A DNA stretch of 51,634 nt, taken from the NCBI GenBank assembly GCA_030603495.1, contig JAUVXR010000017.1, forward strand, positions 1 through 51,634, read 5' to 3'. Each line of letters begins with the position of its first letter. Within the stretch, counting starts at the first letter, position 1. Source of the DNA: a bacterium. Its GTDB lineage: Bacteria > Armatimonadota > Zipacnadia > Zipacnadales > Zipacnadaceae. The position numbers and the translations under genes are program-made. Below, piece after piece: positions 8,028 to 17,835 of the stretch. The notes beneath the pieces are model-generated. The model was not told the origin of the DNA. It saw only the letters and a list, made by a program, of their open reading frames with translations, and searched no databases.

Positions 8028-8486
8028 CTACTTGATATAGTAGCCTGAGACCCGCCAGACTTCGTCCGGTTCCTTCATCGGCGTGACCGTCTCGACGGCT
8101 GACTTCTTATGTTCGAAGGACGTGTCGTAGAGAATTACCACATATTCCCCGTCGGGCGCACCGGGCAGAGATGTGCGGTATTCACTGGACTTGACCTTAC
8201 GGCCTACCAGCTCACCAAGAGGTGTGCGCACCGCCGCAAGCTGTTTGTGCCATGCGGCCTTGTCCACCGCTTGCTGGAACAGGCTCGCTGACTGTTCCCA
8301 ACTCTCATCATATTTGCCCGTATCGACAAGCTCAAGCCATGCATTCACTGACACCAACGCAGCCTCTTCGGTCTCGGGGGTTACGCCAGGTCGTGCCGTT
8401 TGGGTTTCCTGGCCGCTCCGGCTGCAACCACTCCATATCACTATCACTGTCGCAACGATAACGGTGACCCATAGCGACTTTCTCAT
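8028..8486 (-). CDS. DUF4019 lipoprotein
   Basis: A 152-residue protein starting with a lipoprotein signal (hydrophobic stretch 5-18, IWSGC with C21 as the probable lipidated residue). The mature part matches DUF4019 well: AWLELVDTGKYDESW, AVDKAAWHKQL, RTPLGELVGRKV, SLPGAPDGEYVVILYDTSF and WRVSGYYIK. The family's function is unknown; it has an NTF2/SnoaL-like size. AAGGAG lies 5 bases before the ATG. The 45-bp repeat copy at 8541-8585 is just upstream. It should be anchored on the outer face of a membrane. Confidence 0.9.
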   Translation of the reverse strand: MRKSLWVTVIVATVIVIWSGCSRSGQETQTARPGVTPETEEAALVSVNAWLELVDTGKYDESWEQSASLFQQAVDKAAWHKQLAAVRTPLGELVGRKVKSSEYRTSLPGAPDGEYVVILYDTSFEHKKSAVETVTPMKEPDEVWRVSGYYIK

Positions 8487-8889
8487 CGCAACTCCTTCTT
8501 TCTCGGATTTCCCACATGCTTTGTTGCTGCGTTTAGCATTCTCTGTTTACTGCACTTATTCCTCTCAATACGGATCATTTAGCTCTAGATAGACGCTGCG
8601 GTTGAAGACAAGGATGTGCAGCGGGCAGTGGAGGCGCTGGGCACACATGATATGAAGTGTTTTTCAGTGAAGACGACCATAGGAAGTCCTTGGAGCGAAA
8701 GATGGGGCACTAGACAGGGTTTAAGGTCGGGGTAACTCACAGCTCGTGACCGGCAAGAAGCGGAAGGGAATTGCCGCTCGTAGTCGCCTGTACTCGAGAG
8801 AAGCCGCGAGGCGCACGAGGCGAAGCACCATCCGCTTGACGCTCCCCCGTAGCCACGCTACAATCGGTTTAAGAAGGGCGTCCCGTGCA
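8487..8889. other. Intergenic region with repeat copy 2
   Basis: About 400 bases between the lipoprotein gene and the end of the giant gene. The repeat at 8541-8585 occupies its left part. An 18-codon frame starting in AGAGAATG overlaps the lipoprotein ATG as ATGA, without a well-placed ribosome binding site. A short plus-strand stretch near 8590-8735 (DAAVEDKDVQRAVEALG) has protein-like composition but no start and no identifiable family. Confidence 0.4.
8541..8585. repeat. Dispersed repeat, copy 2 (about 45 bp)
   Basis: Matches 1-44: TCTCTGTTT, CTGCACT, ATTCCTCT and GGATCATTTAGCT are shared in order. It ends about 55 bases upstream of the lipoprotein start on the minus strand, so it may contain part of its promoter or leader. 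Nothing outside the 45 bases is similar between the copies. Confidence 0.65.
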
Positions 8890-11800
8890 TTAGATCTCCA
8901 CTGCATCCGCGTAGACTAGGCGCCGGGCGGTCTCCAGCCTCAAGGCCGTGAGGGTCGTGGCAGTGGCGATCTTGTCAGTGTAGTATATCTCGTACTCGCG
9001 GATGACCAAGCGGAAGGGCTGTGAGCCGCGCGGGCCCGGCAGCGTTACACTGCCGGTCCACGCTGATCCGATACGCCTCCGCTGCCGCGTGAGCGCAAAG
9101 GGCTCAGTCGAAGCCGGAACCCAACCCATGACGCCCTCGACATTCCCCTGCCTCTTTTCGACGCTGACCTCGACTTGGCTACCCCGGCTGGCTTCGGAGG
9201 CGGCATAGGTGGGACCGGTCACAGTCACGTTCACTTTGGCCTGGTCAGCCTGATCAAGAACGACGGTAGCCGTACGGTCGGGAGCAAGCTGTGCGAAGTC
9301 TGCCAGCACCACCCGCGAGAGCTTGACGTCTGCCTGTGGTCCCTTGACTGACATCGGTTGATAGCGAGCCAGCGCCAGGCGGACGAACGGGTAGTAAGCC
9401 TGGCCGCAGTCAATCTCAATGTCGCAGTACCACAGCTGGCGCTCTTCATCGTAGCCGACCTCGTGCCCGGCGACCTGAACCTTCGCTCCGGGCACCTCCT
9501 CCAGGGTCAGGCCAGACTCGGTGGCCTGCGCCGCCGTGAAGGCCTGCAGCGGGGGTGCCGAAGTCGTAACCGCCGCCGACTGCCACAAGGGGTCCTGCCC
9601 CCAGTGGCTTACGTAGTCTTTCAGGCGGGCTGTGCCTCCCACTAGCGCCCGCATGGTCAGCATCATCCGCTGCGGCTGCGCCAAGACTACACCCAGCAAC
9701 TCCCCGTCGCCCGAAGAGTACCAGGGGCGCTCCAGGTACACACGTAGGCCTTGGCCCGAGCGTGTGCTGGTAACACCCGTGGCGGTCTTTTGTTTTGTCC
9801 AGCCGAAGGTAGGTATCACGTAGAGCACATCAGGAGGCGCGGGCCGCGCCGAACTGAGCACGTCCACCGCCACCTGCTCGGAGGTACGCGTCAGATCCAG
9901 TGCCCCAGACTTGACATCATCGGGGTCGAAGTACTCCCGGAAGCGACTGCTGGCAAGCGCCTGGTACGTCACTCGCCGGTACTTGGTATCGCCGAACTCG
10001 TGGCGTTGGCGGAGATACAACATAGTCTGTTGCGGTTGGAGGGCGGTTTCACCCACGTCCGCCTTGCCCAAGAGTCGGCGCGGACCCGGCTCCGCCAGGA
10101 TGTCTACTGGCTCTTCCCACTGCGCCTGAATGTCTAGCTTCGCTGTGCTCTTGCCGCTAATAGGCACCTGATCGAGCAGCGTCGCGTACGTCTCACCGAT
10201 GCCTTTGTTAGCTCTGGGCTGTTGCCACTGGGGGATAATCAGCGGCTGCTGCACGGCGTGGACCACGACCAGGCGGCGGTGGGGCGTGAGCATCCAGTGC
10301 TCTCCCTTCTCCGCCTCTTGCTTGAGCTGTACCACCTTTTGCACCTGAGTCGGGCTCAGCTTGACCCGACCCATCCAGCCGGGCATTTGCCGCACCTCGT
10401 GCAGTTGCCTGAATACCTGTCGGCTCTCTGCCTGGGGGAGATTGGCCGCCTTGAGCGCTGGCGCGGCGATGCCCTCAACAACCCACCGCCACATCGCCAT
10501 GCGGGGCAGTTCTGTCGGCGGCGCGTAGGTGCTGATGATGATTTCGGCCATTTCGGCCTTCGGTAGCGGCACCCGCAGGGCCCGTCTGTCAGTGTCAAAG
10601 GCGACCTCAGCCTGGCTATCGGGGTCCTCGTACAACACCATGCGGAAAGGCTCGAGGTCCGGCCAGGCGCCCTCGAAGGGGATGCGCAGCACCTGCTCCT
10701 GGGCATCCCTTCCCCCGAACAGCGGCTTGAAGCGAATCAGCGCACCAGCCGCCAGCGGGTCCGGCAGGTACGGCAGCTGCAGTTGGGCTACGTCGTAGCT
10801 CTCGGCCAGGGACTGGTCTCGGCTCACGATCAGATTGTAGGTCGCCGCATCCCCTCTCATCCCATCGGCGGGATTGTCGAACATACCGTGGGTCTCCGCC
10901 AACAGCTCAGAGGTCTTCGGCGGCGCCTCGTGACGCTCGGAGACTTCCTCGGAGCGAACCCGGTCCTTGGCCGGCTCATCATTAAAGCTGCGGATTACCG
11001 CGTGCTCCAGGGACTCTCCCGGGGATCCTGACAGGCTGGTGCGGGGAACGGTGACCGGCGCCGCCACGGGCTCATGGCGGAAGTAGGTGATCGGCTCGGT
11101 GGCATGGGAGTCATCCGCCTCCTCCAGCGAGAGGCCGCTACCAGCTAGGTCCACGGCCCGCGCCCGCAAGCGGTATTCAGTGCCGAAGCGCAGCCGCGGC
11201 AAGGAGCTCGAAGACGGCACGAAACTTGCCTCCAGACCGAAGGCGGGTTGGGAGAGCGTCTCTGCACCCTCTTCCTCGACAGCCTTTCCTGGCCGCGGTG
11301 CGCACAGGCTCCAGCCCTCCCAGCGCAATAGCACCTCATGCACGCGCAGTTCCTCGGACGATCCGTCAGAGGATTCGGTTGCCGCCGTGGATACCCAGCC
11401 ATCGTCTTCCAGCGTCAGCTCCCGCCCTGACTTGGTGAAGGCGTAGGTCCCCACACGCCCGCACAGCGAGTGCCACTGCTCGCTGGCACTGTCCCAGACA
11501 TCTAGGCGATGGCCGCGCGTGAGATCTTCCGCGTAGAACGATACTTCCTCATCGGGCTGGGGGCTGGCCAGCATAAGTTGATTAAGACTCGTCGCCCGCT
11601 TCAGAATGTTCGCTAACATTACCGCCCGATCCACGCGGGCCACCCAGAGTCCCGCAGAGCGCAAGGTGGGCAGGGCGGCTTCCTCCTGCTCGGGCTCGGG
11701 CTCCGGCTGCGTCTGGGCTGCGGGGATCGCCTCGACCGTGCCCGGGCGCATCAGGCGTGGTGTTACTGTGAGGGCCCGCGGCGCCAGTGCCAGGGCAGGC

Positions 11801-12906
11801 TTAAGCGTCACCTTCCGGGCCAGTTCCATGGTCTTTATGGCAGCGCCATCCACGTCGAACTGACCTACTTCGAAGCGCTCATCGTCATCCAGCCGCAGCA
11901 TACCGTCGCCCAGGTCGGAGTCAGTCGAGCGCGTTCTCGCCCGAAAAGCCTGATTGGTGAGAACGCAGTGGGTCCGGGGCATTCGGTTGACGGTAGCCGT
12001 GGCCAGTTCCGGGCTCCACTGTGGCACCACGCGAACGGTGGTGGCTCCCACCAGGTCTGCCGTGAAAGGCACTTCCAGGTCAATGACCAGCCCGAGGCGC
12101 CGCAGCAACCCCGGATACTGGCCCAGCGACGACAGAATACGGTGGAAGTCAATGGATTCCACCAGCGCCTGCGCCGTGAGCCGCGCTACGGGCCGGGTGA
12201 CTGGTGGTTTGTGAAAAGCCTGGAGCTGATGAAATTCGACGGCTGCCGGAGCGACACCGGCAACCAGAGACTGGGGCTGCGCCACGCGGGCCTTGCCCAG
12301 GACTACACGCTGGGAACTAGCGGCCTCATAGGCGGGATTCTGTACTACCTTCAGTCCGCCAAGGCGCATGCGGCTGGCGAGTTGTTGGGAGATCTGCGTA
12401 CTGCGCTGGGGGGTCAACGAAATATCCTGGAATAGCCTGCGCACCCCCTGGAGGCTCTGGTTCTCCGGTGTCAACCGGGGGATCTCTACCGGCGATTCGA
12501 TACCGACCGCTTGATATGTTTCCTTCAGGCGAGACACGACGTTTCGCACCGGGAAGGAGAGTATCGGGCGCGCGGACATGTCGGGGAATTCGTACGGCTC
12601 GACATAGACATTGGCATCGAACAGGCTTGCCCATAGCTCCGCCGCCGGCGGTTCACCGGGTGGAGCGATGCGCTCCGCCATGATGGCTGGTCCCGCGCCG
12701 AATTGCACGGAGAATTGCATTTCAGCTACCCGCTCCGGCCAGTTCAGGAAGTCGGGGAACTGGGACAGCGTCGGCCGAGCGCCGCCTTCGTTGGTCTCCA
12801 GCCGGGGCGAGACAAATACCGAGAGCCGCACACGCGCATCACCGGCGCCTGGTGTGCCGCTCACCCCATTGGGCAGTGCTGTCCACATTACCGTCTGTCG
12901 TTTCAT
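8890..12906 (-). CDS. Giant conserved protein of unknown function (partner of the Tat protein)
   Basis: A 1338-residue protein that I cannot assign to a characterised family. The start has MWTALPNG, RLSVFVSPRLET and FPDFLNWPERV, which read as conserved motifs. The middle has an FnIII-like strand RLRARAVDLAGSG, and the last third has HEFGDTKYRRVTY followed by SSRFREYF. An acidic Pro/Glu linker (PEPEPEQEEA) separates the N-terminal third. No signal peptide or membrane segment is evident. I choose the ATG at 12906 (AAAGGGTG upstream); the TTG at 12927 would overlap the upstream gene. It follows the 1562-residue gene after only 13 bases, so the two are surely co-transcribed. Its beta-rich composition suggests a structural or binding role in a complex with its partner. 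Confidence 0.8.
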   Translation of the reverse strand: MKRQTVMWTALPNGVSGTPGAGDARVRLSVFVSPRLETNEGGARPTLSQFPDFLNWPERVAEMQFSVQFGAGPAIMAERIAPPGEPPAAELWASLFDANVYVEPYEFPDMSARPILSFPVRNVVSRLKETYQAVGIESPVEIPRLTPENQSLQGVRRLFQDISLTPQRSTQISQQLASRMRLGGLKVVQNPAYEAASSQRVVLGKARVAQPQSLVAGVAPAAVEFHQLQAFHKPPVTRPVARLTAQALVESIDFHRILSSLGQYPGLLRRLGLVIDLEVPFTADLVGATTVRVVPQWSPELATATVNRMPRTHCVLTNQAFRARTRSTDSDLGDGMLRLDDDERFEVGQFDVDGAAIKTMELARKVTLKPALALAPRALTVTPRLMRPGTVEAIPAAQTQPEPEPEQEEAALPTLRSAGLWVARVDRAVMLANILKRATSLNQLMLASPQPDEEVSFYAEDLTRGHRLDVWDSASEQWHSLCGRVGTYAFTKSGRELTLEDDGWVSTAATESSDGSSEELRVHEVLLRWEGWSLCAPRPGKAVEEEGAETLSQPAFGLEASFVPSSSSLPRLRFGTEYRLRARAVDLAGSGLSLEEADDSHATEPITYFRHEPVAAPVTVPRTSLSGSPGESLEHAVIRSFNDEPAKDRVRSEEVSERHEAPPKTSELLAETHGMFDNPADGMRGDAATYNLIVSRDQSLAESYDVAQLQLPYLPDPLAAGALIRFKPLFGGRDAQEQVLRIPFEGAWPDLEPFRMVLYEDPDSQAEVAFDTDRRALRVPLPKAEMAEIIISTYAPPTELPRMAMWRWVVEGIAAPALKAANLPQAESRQVFRQLHEVRQMPGWMGRVKLSPTQVQKVVQLKQEAEKGEHWMLTPHRRLVVVHAVQQPLIIPQWQQPRANKGIGETYATLLDQVPISGKSTAKLDIQAQWEEPVDILAEPGPRRLLGKADVGETALQPQQTMLYLRQRHEFGDTKYRRVTYQALASSRFREYFDPDDVKSGALDLTRTSEQVAVDVLSSARPAPPDVLYVIPTFGWTKQKTATGVTSTRSGQGLRVYLERPWYSSGDGELLGVVLAQPQRMMLTMRALVGGTARLKDYVSHWGQDPLWQSAAVTTSAPPLQAFTAAQATESGLTLEEVPGAKVQVAGHEVGYDEERQLWYCDIEIDCGQAYYPFVRLALARYQPMSVKGPQADVKLSRVVLADFAQLAPDRTATVVLDQADQAKVNVTVTGPTYAASEASRGSQVEVSVEKRQGNVEGVMGWVPASTEPFALTRQRRRIGSAWTGSVTLPGPRGSQPFRLVIREYEIYYTDKIATATTLTALRLETARRLVYADAVEI

Positions 12907-12919
12907 ATTCAGCACCCTT

Positions 12920-15900
12920 TCAAGCAAACGCCTCGCAGTAGGCGATCCAGTCAGCTTCGGCCATCAAGTCCTCAAAGCTCGGCGGGCTGGTTGCCGGAAC
13001 GAGCCCGCCCGCCGCACCACCGAGTTGAGCGAGCCGGAGGCCATCGAGCCGGGCGTGTCCCTCGGACGAGCCCGCAAATTGCCGCTTCACTCTCAAGGTC
13101 ACGCTGATGCTGAAGAACAGTATCTCGATGGAGACCTTCAGACTGGCCTCGCCCCAGACGCGATTGCCCGCCGACTCGTAAGTCAAGCCCAGGTAGAACT
13201 CCAGGGAGATAGTGATAATCCCCAGGATCGATAGTGAACCGCCCATTCTCAGGTACCCGGTGAGAACGGCTTCCCCATCTTCCCACTTGTAGTAGACGCC
13301 GCCCATGGCGTAGATGCCACCGCTGGCCACGCCAATATCGAGCGACAGGCTCCCACCGAATTCGAACGAGGCCTCCAGTAGCGACAGCCCCTGTGGGGTC
13401 AGCTCGATGGCGAAGAAGCCGCCCCCGCCAAACATTGATACCGTCAGCAGGAAGGGATTATGTCGCTCGCAGAAGCCGAAGCGCAAGCGCAAGGGGTTAC
13501 TGGTGAAGGGCAACTCGAAGCCAGCGATGAGGCTGATGTTCTGCAAGCTGAAAACGCCCACAGCGACCGAAGGGATGGGCAGGGTGTAGCCCAGCTTGAT
13601 ACCGGTTGGGGAGATATCCAGGTTAGGCGGGTCACTGAAGCCGTCCATGGGAATGAACTTGCTCAACGTGTTGACAAACTTCAGCGGCCCCCCGAATTCG
13701 ATCTCGCCGATCTCCGCGCTTACATCCAGCTTCTGCCCAGTCTTAGAAAGAAACGAGATCTCGTCGAAGGCAATACGTATGAAGTAGTCAATACTGCCGA
13801 AGGGGATCAGATGCAGCGCAAATCGGGTAAGCTTGCCCTCAACCTGGGCAGTCGCGTCCTGGCCAGATAGGTCAGAGCGCAGCGTCGCGCTAATTGACAG
13901 AGAGGTGCCATTGTCCGCAGCGAAGATGGGCTTGCCAAACGAGGGAAAGGACTGAACGTCGGGAGCCCATTCGAGCTTGGCCACGACCGCCTCGGGCGCT
14001 CCGTTGTCGTCGCGCTCGACGTGGCTGGTCAGCTTGGGAATCTGATCGTCCCCGAATACGGCCTTGATGATGTCGCGCAGCAGAATCGACCCCAGGATCT
14101 TGGCGGTATCACTGAAGAACTCGGTGGGGTCGAAAGTACCACCGGCGAGATCCTCGAGCACTCCGCCTACTGGGCCAAACTTGCGCGACAGGCCCTGGAT
14201 ATTGAGGTCGGGCGTGGCTAGGCCGCCGGACTGGTCTGCGCCGAACTGCAGCGGCAGCGAGTCAAGCAAACCGATGAAAACTTCACCCTTGTTCCGGGCC
14301 GAGTGCCAGGCATCATTGATGTACGTGGGATGTATCTGGATAGCGGTGCTCGCAGCACTGCCGGTCACCTGAGCAACCGCGGGCATCCGGACCTCCGCCC
14401 GCGCCAGCGTTGGATAGCAGCGCGGCTGGTTATTCTCCTCCAGCGTCTTGGCAGATACGGCATTGTCCGGAGCTGTCATCTCCGCCCCGAAGATCACCGT
14501 CTGTGTCTCCAGGGAGGTATCTCCCGGCTTCTGGGCGCTGCTGTCGGCGAAGGCTACCTTCTGGCCGAACATACCCGACTGCCGCCGACTTTCCTCGGCC
14601 TGCTCGTTGTAGTATGTTACTACGTGCCCCATAGTGTCTTCGTCGAAGGCGAAGCCGAATTTCTTGCCAGGAGCATTCTCCACGCCGATGAAGATGAGCG
14701 GGACTGAGAAATCACTGCGCTGACCGTCCCAGTCTTCAGCGACGATCTGGAAGGGGAAATCCTCGCTGCCCACGCGGGGCCAGAAGGCGGCCTGGGCCGA
14801 GGCGCCGGTGCCGGGCACTGCACTGGACTCCGGTGGGTTCAGATTGGGCGTCACCAGCGAAGTAATCCGTACCCGTCGGAAGGGTATCGCCCGGCCGTCA
14901 TTGGCCTGACCGAAAGCGGGATATGTCTTCTCGGGCTCTCGTACGACGATGAACATCCTCTGGCGCAGGTAGGCGATGGTGCCGGTCCGGCCGGTGTGGA
15001 ACTTGCGCTCCGTGACCTTGATCAGCGAAGCCCGGTGACCAAAGGGGAACAGGTAGCCCTTGTAGACCACCTTGACATACTGATCCCGGCCCATTGTCGC
15101 CTGGTGCCGCCATGCTTCAACTGACAGACCGTGCCCCAGCGGTACTTCCGCGGCATACTTGCTGTCTATCCAGACACCCAGTGGGCTCAACATCAGCCGG
15201 TCAGCGTGCACGACCCGCGACTGGGCTTCCGCTATGCTGAAGTCGGAGGTCAGCCAGACTAGCTCGCAGCGGTCGCGCCTATCCAGCGACATGCGAAAGG
15301 GGGTATTCACGTGTGTAGGAATAGACTTGGAGTAGTCCGGCGACCAGACGGCCCGCAGCGAGCGGAAGTAGGCCAGCTGGTCGCCTCCGGAAGTGCGCAG
15401 GACCCGGAAGGTACCGTCTTTCCAGCCGTACTCGTACTGCCGGTCAACGACTCGCTCCTCGCCTGAGCTGACGCCCAGGCGCGTGTGCCACAGCTCGACG
15501 CGGCCGTTATGCTCTACCAGCTTATCAGTGTGCGCCCAACCAGCCATCGAACTCGGCGAGAGCATCAGCCGGTAGGGCGCTTCGATGGCGGTCTCCGTGG
15601 CGGTCGGCTCGCGGATAATGCGGACGACTCGCGCCAGGGCGGCTGCTGAGAACGTTGTGCTCGGCACGAGCAACTCGAGCTGTGCCGGTAGGCGAGGCTG
15701 GCTGCCCTCGGTCGTTAGCCGTTGCCCGGGCTTGGACACCTTGAACCGCAGACCCCCGGGCGTCTGAAGCGGGCGGAGCTGGACTGGTGTGGGCGGCGGT
15801 AGCGCCGTTGGGGCGACTGAGAGCTTGTATTTCGTCCAGTCCAGGAGCGCACTGAGGCTGTAGTCAATGGAGTTTACGCCTTCGGGCAGTTCGAAAACCA

Positions 15901-17608
15901 GGCGGCTCGGCCCCGACAGCCGCGCCCGCACCGGCGGTGGCGGTAGCGGCTCACTCCCGCTCGCACTCGCGTCCGCATCTGGCTCGACCCCAGCTGGGCG
16001 GTAGGCATTTCCCACCGGCAGGTTGTTGTCTACCTCAAAGAAAGCCTGCTCGGCAATGTGCTGGGGTGGAAAATGCACGATTATGTACGCGGGCTCCTGG
16101 CTCTGGACGCGGACAAGCTGGGGGGCCTCGCCATTGCCAGTCTCAAGCGACAGGTTGCGGAACTCAAAACTCAGGGCGAGCAGGTCTTCGGGCCGGACCA
16201 CGTTGACGGTAAGACCCAGCAGACGGATTCCCGGCAACTGTAGACCGGGAACAGGCCTGACCTCGCCTGCGGGTGGGACTTGGACGGCGGGAGGACGCTC
16301 GATTCTCCCGGCGGGGGGCTGGCGCCGCTGGATCTGCGCCACTTGCGTGTCGCTGCTGACGAAGTGTACCTGGGCACCCTCCGGCGCCGCACTTAGCTCG
16401 ACCATCGCTCCTGCCAGCGGCGCAAACACTGCTAACAGAGCCGGCTCGCAGCGGGCCTCTCGAATCTGCCCGCCCTCGCTGACGACCTCAAAGGGCCGGC
16501 AGTCGGGCACATCGCCTAACTGCACGCTGCACCCCTCGCCGTGCAGCCACACGGGAGTGTCGCTGAAATTGGCTACCAACGCCGTCTCGTTACCCCCAGG
16601 GCTCCAGGCGACCGCGTAGCGCGGCTCGCGCAGCGGCAGCGCGAAGGCCTGGCCATCGCCGCGGGGGCACTGCTCCGAGGGCAGATAACTAAGCCGGGCT
16701 GCTTGGCCGTCACCCTCCGCCAGCAGCGTTCGCTGAGCTCTCCCCCGCTCGTCCTCGCCTGCCTCAATCTGGATCGTATCGAAGGGGCAACCTTCCGCCG
16801 TGAACTTGCCCTCCCCGGGTGCGGAGAGACTCTCGACAAGTGCCCACTCGTGCTCCTCACGCTCGAGGACCACTAGGCTCCGCCTTGCGGGAGGCTCTTC
16901 GATAATGCTGGGGGCGTCGGGCTGAAGCAGTGCGACGGTGATAGTGTCGGAAACCACAGCCTTACCCAGGCCGGTAAGCGAGGCAATCTCGCAGCCGCAC
17001 AGCTTCAGTCGCCAATCTGGCGAGAACTCCGCTTCGCCGGCCCCGCTCAACGTCAACCCGGCCCCGTCAGCCAGCGGGCAGGCCAGGCGGGACAGTCTCA
17101 CGCGCCCTCGTATCGGTTCGGCTCCGGCCAGCCAGCTTGCCAGCGGCACCTCGCCCCTCAGACCACCCAGCTTGAGCTGCAGTCTCATCCGCCAACCAGC
17201 TAGCCCCCGCCTCAGTTGACATACAAAGTCCGCGGGCAATTGCGTTCCCGGATAACGCGCCCCAGTCAGGGTAACCCGGATGAAATCGTTGTTCTCCTCT
17301 ACTTCGAGGCGGGCCTCTCCGGCAAGCCGCTGCCGGTCAATCACCCAGCGTTCGCGCCCCCCCAGCTTGAAGGCTACTCGGCCGGGCTGCCTGGCCAGCT
17401 CAAAGCGCCCCAGCAGCGCCGGACCTACTTCCTTGACCATAGGAGGCACGCTTACGGCAGCAACTCCGGCTAGGCCTAGCAGTTCCCGGCGGGAAAGACT
17501 AACGGCGCTGGGGGTGGACAGCACTTCCGACAGAGTTGGCTTAGCGTCCGTGGACCGCAACCGGGGCGTGCCGCGCAGGGCGGCGAGGTTCAGTCGGGTA
17601 CGCTTCAT
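12920..17608 (-). CDS. Giant Tat-exported beta-rich protein of unknown function
   Basis: A 1562-residue protein with a twin-arginine signal: SRRELLGLAGVAAVSV with R40-R41 after a long 40-residue n-region and then a hydrophobic core. Residues 60 to about 1200 are mixed beta-rich sequence with no recognised enzyme motif. About 1240-1510 is striking: alternating short hydrophobic strands rich in Gly and Phe (LTVSMFGGGGFFAIEL, GGSLSLDIGVASGG, RMGGSLSILGIITISLEFYL) ending in an acidic tail. In style this resembles DUF6603-like beta-repeat domains, but I cannot confirm membership. GGAGGCTCCAGG precedes the ATG. tatA lies about 230 bases upstream on the same strand, suggesting dedicated Tat export. 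It may be a large cell-surface or periplasmic assembly. Confidence 0.85.
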   Translation of the reverse strand: MKRTRLNLAALRGTPRLRSTDAKPTLSEVLSTPSAVSLSRRELLGLAGVAAVSVPPMVKEVGPALLGRFELARQPGRVAFKLGGRERWVIDRQRLAGEARLEVEENNDFIRVTLTGARYPGTQLPADFVCQLRRGLAGWRMRLQLKLGGLRGEVPLASWLAGAEPIRGRVRLSRLACPLADGAGLTLSGAGEAEFSPDWRLKLCGCEIASLTGLGKAVVSDTITVALLQPDAPSIIEEPPARRSLVVLEREEHEWALVESLSAPGEGKFTAEGCPFDTIQIEAGEDERGRAQRTLLAEGDGQAARLSYLPSEQCPRGDGQAFALPLREPRYAVAWSPGGNETALVANFSDTPVWLHGEGCSVQLGDVPDCRPFEVVSEGGQIREARCEPALLAVFAPLAGAMVELSAAPEGAQVHFVSSDTQVAQIQRRQPPAGRIERPPAVQVPPAGEVRPVPGLQLPGIRLLGLTVNVVRPEDLLALSFEFRNLSLETGNGEAPQLVRVQSQEPAYIIVHFPPQHIAEQAFFEVDNNLPVGNAYRPAGVEPDADASASGSEPLPPPPVRARLSGPSRLVFELPEGVNSIDYSLSALLDWTKYKLSVAPTALPPPTPVQLRPLQTPGGLRFKVSKPGQRLTTEGSQPRLPAQLELLVPSTTFSAAALARVVRIIREPTATETAIEAPYRLMLSPSSMAGWAHTDKLVEHNGRVELWHTRLGVSSGEERVVDRQYEYGWKDGTFRVLRTSGGDQLAYFRSLRAVWSPDYSKSIPTHVNTPFRMSLDRRDRCELVWLTSDFSIAEAQSRVVHADRLMLSPLGVWIDSKYAAEVPLGHGLSVEAWRHQATMGRDQYVKVVYKGYLFPFGHRASLIKVTERKFHTGRTGTIAYLRQRMFIVVREPEKTYPAFGQANDGRAIPFRRVRITSLVTPNLNPPESSAVPGTGASAQAAFWPRVGSEDFPFQIVAEDWDGQRSDFSVPLIFIGVENAPGKKFGFAFDEDTMGHVVTYYNEQAEESRRQSGMFGQKVAFADSSAQKPGDTSLETQTVIFGAEMTAPDNAVSAKTLEENNQPRCYPTLARAEVRMPAVAQVTGSAASTAIQIHPTYINDAWHSARNKGEVFIGLLDSLPLQFGADQSGGLATPDLNIQGLSRKFGPVGGVLEDLAGGTFDPTEFFSDTAKILGSILLRDIIKAVFGDDQIPKLTSHVERDDNGAPEAVVAKLEWAPDVQSFPSFGKPIFAADNGTSLSISATLRSDLSGQDATAQVEGKLTRFALHLIPFGSIDYFIRIAFDEISFLSKTGQKLDVSAEIGEIEFGGPLKFVNTLSKFIPMDGFSDPPNLDISPTGIKLGYTLPIPSVAVGVFSLQNISLIAGFELPFTSNPLRLRFGFCERHNPFLLTVSMFGGGGFFAIELTPQGLSLLEASFEFGGSLSLDIGVASGGIYAMGGVYYKWEDGEAVLTGYLRMGGSLSILGIITISLEFYLGLTYESAGNRVWGEASLKVSIEILFFSISVTLRVKRQFAGSSEGHARLDGLRLAQLGGAAGGLVPATSPPSFEDLMAEADWIAYCEAFA

Positions 17609-17835
17609 CCTGGAGCCTCCCGTTTACTGTAGCCTGTGCGGGACACGAGCTATGAGAGACCGTCAATGCCAATGCGCTGCGTACTGCCTACGTCAGTGGC
17701 CGTCCGACATACTGGGGGCCAAACCGACCCAGTCAACCCTTGATAACTTCGCCATCGAGGCCCACTTCTCCTCTTCAGGCGTCGAAATTAGCCAGTGCCC
17801 TCAGCTTGCCATCCAGGCTGGAGGCGGGGCAGGAA

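Noticed and set aside
8590-8735. Short ACT-domain-like stretch on the plus strand
   Set aside because: Only about 25 residues look plausible, with no start codon and no conserved fold signature.
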